Assembly: GCA_017621905.1 (NCBI GenBank) | Contig: JAGASC010000397.1 | Coordinates: 1-6,332, forward strand | Direction of reading: 5' to 3' | Source of the DNA: Roseburia sp. | GTDB lineage: Bacteria > Bacillota > Clostridia > Lachnospirales > Lachnospiraceae | Length of the DNA: 6,332 nt | Part shown: one piece after another, positions 1 to 5,220 of the stretch | Layout: each line of letters opens with the position of its first letter | Numbering within the stretch: the stretch's first letter is position 1 | Program-made: the position numbers and the translations under genes | Notes under the pieces: model-generated | What the model saw: the letters and a program-made list of their open reading frames with translations, nothing else | The model's database searches: none | What the model was told of the DNA's origin: nothing

Positions 1-510
1 CACGTATGGGGCTTAGAGAATGGCGGCTATGCGGATTGTCTGATGGTGGCCACCGTGGCTGCAATCATCAGCTACATTCCGATTGGACAAATTTCCAGCC
101 ACATCGGACGTAAGAAAACAATTTTAATCGGTGTGGCGCTGCTGGCTTTCTGTTTCTTAAGTGCTGCATTTTATAACAACTATCATTGGACCATGAATAT
201 TTTCTTTGGCCTGATTGGTTTTGCATGGGCTGCGATCAATGTAAACTCCCTGCCTATGGTAGTTTCCATTGCTTCCGCCGGGGATGTTGGGAAATATACC
301 GGGTATTACTACACATTTTCTATGGCAGCACAGGTCATTACGCCGATTTTATCCGGTTTCCTTTTGGAGTATGTTTCCTATCGGACACTGTTTCCATACT
401 CTGTGTGTTTTGCCGTACTGGCCTTCTGCACCATGCTGATGGTAAAACATGGAGATGCAAAACCGGATAAGAAAAAAAGCGCACTGGAAAATTTTGATGT
501 AGATGACTAA
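1..510 (+). CDS. MFS transporter, C-terminal fragment (5' end outside window)
   Basis: The frame is open from base 1, and the first in-window ATG (base 43) lies inside a membrane segment, so this is the last 169 residues of a longer protein and not a gene starting at 43. About five hydrophobic segments can be seen, matching TM8-TM12 of a 12-TM transporter. After the first one comes GQISSHIGRKK, which resembles the second-half copy of the major facilitator motif A (G-x-x-x-[DS]-x-x-G-R-[KR]-[KR]). The tail is hydrophilic (KHGDAKPDKKK onward, ending DVDD) and presumably cytoplasmic. The segment around PMVVSIAS and the GKYTGYYYTFSMAAQ stretch recall SLC45/GPH-like sugar transporters of Clostridia, but the substrate cannot be read from this half. 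The protein should sit in the cytoplasmic membrane. The glycerophosphodiesterase gene follows 96 bases later on the same strand, and I see no terminator between them. The MFS assignment is firm; the subfamily is a guess. Confidence 0.85.
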   Translation, partial: HVWGLENGGYADCLMVATVAAIISYIPIGQISSHIGRKKTILIGVALLAFCFLSAAFYNNYHWTMNIFFGLIGFAWAAINVNSLPMVVSIASAGDVGKYTGYYYTFSMAAQVITPILSGFLLEYVSYRTLFPYSVCFAVLAFCTMLMVKHGDAKPDKKKSALENFDVDD

Positions 511-592
511 TATGTTATTTGTGCTATAAAGAATTGTACGTGAGGTAAATGTATAGTCCTGAACGGAACAATTACGAGAGATTTTTCTATAT

Positions 593-602
593 AAGAAGAA
601 GG
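593..602 (+). promoter_or_regulatory. Ribosome binding site of the GDPD gene
   Basis: A purine run, AAGAAGAAGG, precedes two adjacent ATG codons at 607 and 610. The AGAAGG core (597-602) leaves 4 bases to the first ATG and 7 to the second. The second is the better spacing, so the protein may really begin at residue 2 of the longest frame. Confidence 0.6.
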
Positions 603-606
603 TTTT

Positions 607-1443
607 ATGATGGATGAAATAAATATATTTCTAACAATTTTAATCGTGTTGCTTATAGTGGTAATTATGTATCTTTTACTGGTGGCTCCGAGAATGTTCC
701 ACAAACCGGATAGAACCCCCTTTTATGGTGTGCTCTACGCACACCGGGGGCTGTTTGACAATCATTCTGAGGCCCCAGAAAATTCTCTGGCCGCATTCCG
801 CAAGGCTGTGGATAGCGGTTATGGTATTGAACTGGATGTACAGCTTTCCAAAGATGGAATTCCGGTGGTCTTTCATGACGCAAACTTAAAACGTATGTGT
901 GGTGTAGATGGCAACGTGTGGGAATACACACTGGAGGAATTGCAGCAGATGAAGCTGGCGAATTCCTCTGCCACAATTCCTACTTTTGCGGACGTGCTTG
1001 ATCTGGTGGATGGTCGGGTACCGCTGATTATAGAATATAAGCTGGATGTGGCACAGACGAGGGTATGTGAACTTGGGAATGAGCTCTTGACGAAGTACAA
1101 GGGCGTATACTGTATTGAATGTTTTCATCCGTTGGCGCTTCTCTGGTATCGGAAGCATCGGCCGGATGTAATGCGTGGACAGCTCTGTATGGCATATTGG
1201 AAAGAGGACAAATTCCGCGGGAAACTGCTTTATCTGCTGCTGTCCTATCTGGTGACAAATGTGGCCACCAGACCGGACTTTATTGCATATAAGCATTCGG
1301 ACGCGGATAATTTTTCACGGCGCGTGTGCCGGAAGCTTGGTGTGCTGTCTGTGGCCTGGACAATTAAAACGCCAAAACAGTTAGAGGCTGCAAAAAAGAA
1401 TTTTGATTTATTTATCTTTGACAGCTTTCTTCCGGAAAAATAA
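607..1443 (+). CDS. Membrane-anchored glycerophosphodiester phosphodiesterase
   Basis: This 278-residue protein hydrolyses glycerophosphodiesters (deacylated phospholipid or teichoic-acid-type diesters) to glycerol-3-phosphate and an alcohol. Residues 5-27 form one very hydrophobic N-terminal segment, preceded by acidic residues and followed by R29, K33 and R36; it is a membrane anchor rather than an obvious cleavable signal. The GDPD TIM-barrel follows with its family motifs: AHRG (H46, R47), APENS (E58, N59), ELDVQ (E75, D77), VVFHD (H90) and LIIEYK (E143, K145). H46 and H90 are the expected acid/base pair, and E75 and D77 the metal ligands. A VAWT motif (W251, T252) near the C-terminus is also typical. 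Length is normal for a complete single-domain GDPD plus anchor. The start is ATG at 607 or 610. The stop lies 8 bases from the stop of the convergent ABC-F gene. The catalytic class is clear; the physiological substrate and which membrane face the domain occupies are not. The MFS gene upstream could supply or import a related substrate, which is inference only. Confidence 0.93.
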   Translation: MMDEINIFLTILIVLLIVVIMYLLLVAPRMFHKPDRTPFYGVLYAHRGLFDNHSEAPENSLAAFRKAVDSGYGIELDVQLSKDGIPVVFHDANLKRMCGVDGNVWEYTLEELQQMKLANSSATIPTFADVLDLVDGRVPLIIEYKLDVAQTRVCELGNELLTKYKGVYCIECFHPLALLWYRKHRPDVMRGQLCMAYWKEDKFRGKLLYLLLSYLVTNVATRPDFIAYKHSDADNFSRRVCRKLGVLSVAWTIKTPKQLEAAKKNFDLFIFDSFLPEK

Positions 1444-1451
1444 TACATATT

Positions 1452-3008
1452 CTATAAGATTTTCGTTGTCCACTTGGAACAGTCCCATACCTCGTTTACA
1501 ATGTCCTGGTAAAATTCCGGTTCATGGCAGATTAAAAGCATACTGCCGCGATACTCTTTTAATGCCCGCTTGAGTTCTGCCTTGGCATCCACATCGAGAT
1601 GGTTGGTGGGCTCATCTAAGAGCAGAACATTCGTGGTACGATTCATGAGTTTGCAGAGACGTACTTTGGCCTGTTCACCTCCGCTTAGAACTCTTACCTG
1701 ACTTTCGATATGCTTGGTGGTAAGTCCGCATCTGGCAAGGGCGGCACGGACTTCATACTGGGTAAAGGCCGGGAATTCCTCCCAGATTTCTTCGATACAG
1801 GTGTTTTTATTTTCACCTTTGATTTCCTGTTCAAAGTATCCGATTTCCAGATTTTCGCCTAAATCCACACTTCCCTTTAAGGCGGGGATTAAGCCCAGGA
1901 TGCTTTTCAGCAGTGTGGTCTTTCCGATTCCGTTGGCGCCGATCAGAGCGATTTTGTGTCCGCGTTCCATGGAAATATCTAATGGTTTGGACAGCGGTTC
2001 GTCGTAGCCGATGATAAGACCCTTGGTCTCGAAAATATATCTTCCCGGCGTGCGGCCCAGTTTAAAATCAAATTCCGGCTTGGGACGCTCTGCGGCCAGC
2101 TCAATGACATCCATTTTGTCCAGCTTTTTCTGACGGGACATGGCCATGTTTCTGGTGGCGACTCTGGCTTTGTTGCGGGCCACAAAGTCTTTCAATTCGC
2201 TGATTTCCTGCTGCTGTTTGCGATAAGCGGCCTCCAGCTGGGATTTTTTCACCTCATAGACCTCCTGGAATTTGTCGTAATCTCCGACATACCGGTCTAA
2301 GTGCTGGTTTTCCATATGATAGATGATGTTGATGACATCATTTAAAAACGGAATGTCATGGGAAATGAGAATAAATGCATTCTCGTATTCCTGTAAGTAG
2401 CGTTTCAGCCAGGAGATGTGCTCCGCATCCAGATAGTTGGTGGGCTCGTCTAGAAGCAGAATATCCGGTTTTTCCAAAAGCAGCTTGGCAAGCAGTACTT
2501 TCATACGCTGCCCGCCGCTCAGATCCGTGACATCATGGTCTAATCCGAGTTCCAACAGTCCAAGCGCTCTTGCTACTTCCTCCACTTTGGCGTCGATGAC
2601 ATAAAAATCGTGGAGTGTCAGCGCATCCTGAATGACGCCCAGTTCCTCCATCATGGCATCCATTTCTTCCGGGTCTGCATCTCCTAATGAGTCACAGATC
2701 CGGTTCATCTTCTCTTCCATCTCAAAGAGCCATGCAAAGGCAGATTTTAAGACGCTCTCTATGGTCATTCCCTTGGTCAGGGTAGAATGCTGATCCAAAT
2801 ATCCCACACGGACGTTTTTGGACCACTCCACCTTGCCTTCATCCGGCATCAGTTTTCCGGTTACAATATTCATAAAAGTGGATTTTCCCTCACCGTTCGC
2901 TCCTACCAAACCGATATGCTCGCCCTTTAAGAGACGGAAAGATACATCCTCAAAAATTGCACGGTCTCCGAAACCGTGCGTCAAATGTTCTACGTTTAAT
3001 ATGCTCAT
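1452..3008 (-). CDS. ABC-F family ATPase (two fused nucleotide-binding domains)
   Basis: A soluble 518-residue protein with two ABC ATPase domains and no membrane segments, the hallmark of ABC-F proteins that bind the ribosomal E site and act in translation. Domain 1 has Walker A GANGEGKST (36-44), signature LSGGQ (163-167), Walker B with catalytic glutamate in LLLDEPTNYLD (E188) and H-loop ISHD (H217). A charged, probably coiled-coil interdomain linker spans about 245-312, rich in K, R, Q and E. Domain 2 has Walker A GANGIGKTT (357-365), signature LSGGE (441-445), Walker B LLLDEPTNHLD (E466) and an H-loop reading ICHEPEF (H495), with Cys and Glu in place of the usual Ser and Asp. All catalytic residues are present. 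The overall pattern, including the MSILNVEHLTHGFGDRAIF opening and the WTTKI end, resembles the YkpA/YbiT-type housekeeping branch more than the known Vga/Msr/Lsa resistance branches. That is a judgement from motifs without a tree. The ATG at 3008 fits the family N-terminus, but no good Shine-Dalgarno lies directly before it. Confidence 0.93.
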   Translation of the reverse strand: MSILNVEHLTHGFGDRAIFEDVSFRLLKGEHIGLVGANGEGKSTFMNIVTGKLMPDEGKVEWSKNVRVGYLDQHSTLTKGMTIESVLKSAFAWLFEMEEKMNRICDSLGDADPEEMDAMMEELGVIQDALTLHDFYVIDAKVEEVARALGLLELGLDHDVTDLSGGQRMKVLLAKLLLEKPDILLLDEPTNYLDAEHISWLKRYLQEYENAFILISHDIPFLNDVINIIYHMENQHLDRYVGDYDKFQEVYEVKKSQLEAAYRKQQQEISELKDFVARNKARVATRNMAMSRQKKLDKMDVIELAAERPKPEFDFKLGRTPGRYIFETKGLIIGYDEPLSKPLDISMERGHKIALIGANGIGKTTLLKSILGLIPALKGSVDLGENLEIGYFEQEIKGENKNTCIEEIWEEFPAFTQYEVRAALARCGLTTKHIESQVRVLSGGEQAKVRLCKLMNRTTNVLLLDEPTNHLDVDAKAELKRALKEYRGSMLLICHEPEFYQDIVNEVWDCSKWTTKIL

Positions 3009-3055
3009 ATCTATTCTGTTACAGGCTGCCTGCTGCCGCCCGTTTTCTCCTTGTA

Positions 3056-3061
3056 ATTATA
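3056..3061 (-). promoter_or_regulatory. Possible -10 element for the ABC-F gene
   Basis: Read on the minus strand, this is a perfect TATAAT in the 89-base gap between uppP and the ABC-F gene. No matching TTGACA-like -35 sits 16-18 bases upstream; the only TTGAGC (3069-3074) is 7 bases away. The hexamer lies in AT-rich DNA and could be chance. If used, the leader would be about 40 bases. Confidence 0.25.
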
Positions 3062-3097
3062 TGTTGTTGCTCAAAGAGTCCTATTTTTACCGCTGTG

Positions 3098-3997
3098 TTA
3101 ACCTGCAATTCCAAAGTATACCAACACGATGATTCCCAGTACAATTCTATACCATCCAAATACTTTAAAGTCATGCTTTCTGATATAACCCAGTAAAAAT
3201 TTGATCACAACAATGGATACCACAAATGCACTGACCAAACCTGCCAGAAGAATTGCCCACTCTTCGCCTGTTAAAACAAAACCGAAATCCAGAATCTCTA
3301 ACAGACTTGCTCCCAGCATGACGGGAATTGCAAGAATGAACGTAAATTCACTGGCTGCTTTTCTGGATACGCCTATCAGGAGTGCCCCGATAATCGTTGC
3401 ACCGGAACGGGAGGTTCCCGGAAATGCTGCCGCTAAAAGCTGAAAAAGCCCAATCAAAAAGGCCATTTTCCAGGTAATATTCTGCATGGACTCCACCGCA
3501 GCTTTCTTTCCTTTATTTCGGTTTTCCACCAGAATAAAAGCGACACCGAATACAATCAATGCAATGGATACACATACCGGATTATAGAAAAGTTGATCAC
3601 AATAATCATCCAGATCCAACAACACGAACAGAATTGCCGGCAGACATGCCAATACAATTTTCAGCCAGTTAATGATGATCTCCATCCGCACCGCCACCGG
3701 TCCGATGATCCAATACTCCTTTCCTGCTTGTGTTATTTTGCCACTTGTACTACGGTTTTTATTCGAATTTCGCGACAGCGCAAATGGCCAGATCAGATTC
3801 CAAAACAGCACAACGACTGCCAGAATTGCCCCTAGCTGTATCACCACCAGAAACATACTCCAGAATTCTTTGCTCACATCAAGTGTCAGAAATTCATTTA
3901 ATAGAATCATGTGACCGGTACTGCTGATGGGCAGCCACTCCGTAATTCCCTCAACTATACCAAATATAATCGCTTTTATCACTTCAAACATATCCAC
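3098..3997 (-). CDS. uppP: Undecaprenyl-diphosphatase (UppP/BacA family)
   Basis: An integral membrane enzyme that dephosphorylates undecaprenyl diphosphate to the monophosphate, recycling the lipid carrier for peptidoglycan and other wall polymers; extra activity classically gives bacitracin resistance. The first family motif is at residues 16-29, EGITEWLPISSTGH, with E16, E20, S26 and H29 in the catalytic positions. The second is PGTSRSG at 193-199, where R197 corresponds to the essential arginine of the E. coli enzyme. I count roughly eight hydrophobic segments, with a conserved Q-LGAI at 54-58. At 299 residues it is somewhat longer than E. coli BacA (273); the excess is mostly a polar loop at about 73-100 that includes an R/N/S/K-rich stretch. 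The longest frame starts at GTG (3995-3997), with an ATG two codons later (3989-3991); GAGG at 4002-4005 lies 4 bases from the GTG and 10 from the ATG, so the start is uncertain by two residues. It lies between a secretion-foldase-like lipoprotein gene and an ABC-F gene on the same strand. Confidence 0.95.
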   Translation of the reverse strand: MDMFEVIKAIIFGIVEGITEWLPISSTGHMILLNEFLTLDVSKEFWSMFLVVIQLGAILAVVVLFWNLIWPFALSRNSNKNRSTSGKITQAGKEYWIIGPVAVRMEIIINWLKIVLACLPAILFVLLDLDDYCDQLFYNPVCVSIALIVFGVAFILVENRNKGKKAAVESMQNITWKMAFLIGLFQLLAAAFPGTSRSGATIIGALLIGVSRKAASEFTFILAIPVMLGASLLEILDFGFVLTGEEWAILLAGLVSAFVVSIVVIKFLLGYIRKHDFKVFGWYRIVLGIIVLVYFGIAG

Positions 3998-4001
3998 TCT
4001 G

Positions 4002-4005
4002 CCTC
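4002..4005 (-). promoter_or_regulatory. Ribosome binding site of uppP
   Basis: On the minus strand this reads GAGG, within AGTGAGG. It is 4 bases before the GTG start and 10 before the in-frame ATG. Neither spacing is ideal, so it does not settle the start codon. Confidence 0.45.
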
Positions 4006-4020
4006 ACTTTGATCTTTCCT

Positions 4021-4026
4021 ATTATA
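4021..4026 (-). promoter_or_regulatory. Possible -10 element for uppP
   Basis: A perfect TATAAT on the minus strand, about 24 bases before the uppP start, in the 132-base gap after the lipoprotein gene. The expected -35 position (around 4044-4050) reads GGAATA or AGGAAT, a poor match, so an activator or co-transcription from the lipoprotein gene are alternatives. Use as a promoter is plausible but weakly supported. Confidence 0.3.
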
Positions 4027-4129
4027 TTTACTTTGCACTACGTTATTCCTCTATGCCAAAATGCATTTTATCCTCGCTGATAGCACAATATATGTATTTT
4101 TATTTCTCAGTTTTCAGCATTTAAACAAA

Positions 4130-5137
4130 TTACATTTCACCGCAATATTTTTCAAACACTTTGAAAAAACTGTCTGTGGTAACCACCCCACTGGTATCCG
4201 GAGTAAGACTCTCCCATAACTCCTCATTGATGTTAGAAGTCAGCGAGTCCATAAACTCATGATACACGTCGTCTAAAGCTTCCTTCTGCCGTTTCTCTAC
4301 AATGTTAACTTTATTTGCCTCTGTCAGTTCCTCGTCAAATTTATTCATGCAGCGGATAAAGTAATAGCCATTTTCTACCTCTATGCTGCCGGAAACCTCG
4401 CCGTTATTCATCTGAAATGCCACCTCTTCCGCCTCTGGAGGCAAATCATCCCTGGAAACATTTATTTGAATCGCAGTCAGCTCATTGTAGTTACTGGCCA
4501 CCGTGGCAAAATCCTCTCCGCCTTTCAGCTTCGTCAGCACTTCCTCTGCCTTTTCTTCTGATGACACAAATATCTGCATAATTTCCATCACTCGTGCTTC
4601 ATCATCACTGACTTCCTCATCTACCCCTTCCGTCAGTGAATGATACAGCTTTCTGGCTAATGCATAGTGCCTGTAATATTCCTTGATTTCCCCCTTAGAA
4701 ACTTCCAGGTAGGAAATCTCCTCCTCGGACAAAGATTCATAGTACGCTTCCGCCGCCAGGCCAATGTCCGCCAGTTCTTCCTCGGACAACGTCACCTCTT
4801 TCGACTCTGCCAAAAGATTCATTCCGTATATCTGCGTCAGTTCCTGTAATGTAATATTTTTGACATATTGCACCAGGGAATCATCGCCAAAATCATGCTG
4901 CCACAGATCAATTCCATAGGCAGTACCGTAAATGTTCTGATAATTGGACAAATAAACCTTTGCTTCCTTTATCTCACAGCCGGTTCCTCCCAGCGTAAAA
5001 ATATCCCGCTTGATGACTGCTGTTACCGGCTTACCTGAAAATGTAATTTCCACATTTCCAATCCGGCAGCCGGACAGCATGCATACAACACCTAACACAA
5101 ACACAATTGTCTTTACTGTTCTTTTTTTTCTCATCAC
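4130..5137 (-). CDS. PrsA/SurA-like lipoprotein with degenerate parvulin domain
   Basis: A 335-residue exported lipoprotein, probably a folding factor or chaperone for secreted proteins on the outer face of the membrane. Residues 1-23 are a lipoprotein signal: basic RKKR, a hydrophobic core, then lipobox LSGC with C24 as the lipidated cysteine. Residues 45-175 are mostly helical and charged and resemble SurA/PrsA N-terminal chaperone regions (a KEAKVYLSNYQ segment, then Glu-rich helices). Residues 181-265 look like a parvulin rotamase fold: an opening strand, SSEEKAEEVLTKLKGGEDFATVA, a PPEAEEVAFQMNNGEVS segment, and a closing NGYYFIRC strand. The histidine of the canonical opening HILV is Q188 here, the closing GYHII histidine is Y259, and the central GGDLG loop is missing. 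A helical tail follows. Isomerase activity is therefore doubtful. The longest frame starts with GTG at 5137; ATG at 5134 is next. AAGG at 5144-5147 is 6 and 9 bases away respectively. It has its own promoter-like region upstream. Confidence 0.82.
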   Translation of the reverse strand: MMRKKRTVKTIVFVLGVVCMLSGCRIGNVEITFSGKPVTAVIKRDIFTLGGTGCEIKEAKVYLSNYQNIYGTAYGIDLWQHDFGDDSLVQYVKNITLQELTQIYGMNLLAESKEVTLSEEELADIGLAAEAYYESLSEEEISYLEVSKGEIKEYYRHYALARKLYHSLTEGVDEEVSDDEARVMEIMQIFVSSEEKAEEVLTKLKGGEDFATVASNYNELTAIQINVSRDDLPPEAEEVAFQMNNGEVSGSIEVENGYYFIRCMNKFDEELTEANKVNIVEKRQKEALDDVYHEFMDSLTSNINEELWESLTPDTSGVVTTDSFFKVFEKYCGEM

Positions 5138-5143
5138 ACTTTA

Positions 5144-5147
5144 CCTT
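5144..5147 (-). promoter_or_regulatory. Ribosome binding site of the lipoprotein gene
   Basis: AAGG on the minus strand, 6 bases before GTG (5137) and 9 before ATG (5134). Both spacings are workable, and the signal peptide is intact with either start. Confidence 0.5.
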
Positions 5148-5172
5148 GCGCACTCGAATCATTTTCTCACGA

Positions 5173-5217
5173 CCTGTATACTTACAGATCTGTATACTTG
5201 CCAATCTTCTATACAGG
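5173..5217. repeat. Cluster of CTGTATA repeats and palindromes in the lipoprotein promoter
   Basis: The decamer CTGTATACTT occurs twice in direct orientation (5174-5183 and 5190-5199), exactly 16 bases apart start to start. A third, inverted heptamer TATACAG lies at 5210-5216, so that CCTGTATA (5173-5180) and TATACAGG (5210-5217) form a perfect 8-base inverted repeat. Between the direct copies, TACAGATCTGTA (5183-5194) is a perfect 12-base palindrome. All of this falls in the 83-base gap between the flavoprotein and lipoprotein genes. No T-run follows on either strand, so it does not look like an intrinsic terminator; a protein-binding site is the better reading. Confidence 0.6.
5175..5204 (-). 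promoter_or_regulatory. Putative promoter of the lipoprotein gene with operator in the spacer
   Basis: On the minus strand, TTGGCA (5199-5204, five of six matches to TTGACA) is followed by an 18-base spacer and TATACA (5175-5180, four of six matches to TATAAT). The -10 ends 37 bases before the GTG start, leaving a leader of about 30 bases that carries the AAGG site. The palindrome TACAGATCTGTA sits wholly inside the spacer, a usual place for a repressor operator. The promoter call is inferred from position and hexamer match only. Confidence 0.5.
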
Positions 5218-5220
5218 GAA

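Noticed and set aside
532..573. AATTGT / ACAATT inverted repeat between the MFS and GDPD genes
   Set aside because: Only six AT-rich base pairs separated by 30 bases; expected by chance. No good promoter hexamer pair was found in this gap either.
886..1296. 136-residue minus-strand open frame opposite the GDPD gene
   Set aside because: It lies entirely opposite the catalytic GDPD coding sequence, with an implausible Cys/His/Arg-rich composition and no family features.
1430..1437. TTCCGGAA followed by an A-run as a bidirectional terminator
   Set aside because: It is a loopless short palindrome inside the last GDPD codons, with too little GC stem to terminate.
1452..3008. Naming the ABC-F gene as a specific antibiotic-resistance determinant
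   Set aside because: Motifs show ABC-F only; the linker and termini look like the housekeeping YkpA/YbiT branch, and a phylogeny would be needed to claim resistance.
5183..5194. A BlaI/MecI or CopY operator
   Set aside because: Those operators have TACA and TGTA separated by 2 bases; here the separation is 4, and no such regulator or target gene is in the window.
5173..5217. Intrinsic terminator of the flavoprotein gene
   Set aside because: The outer 8-base stem has a 29-base loop and no following T-run in the minus direction; the position over a promoter fits an operator better.
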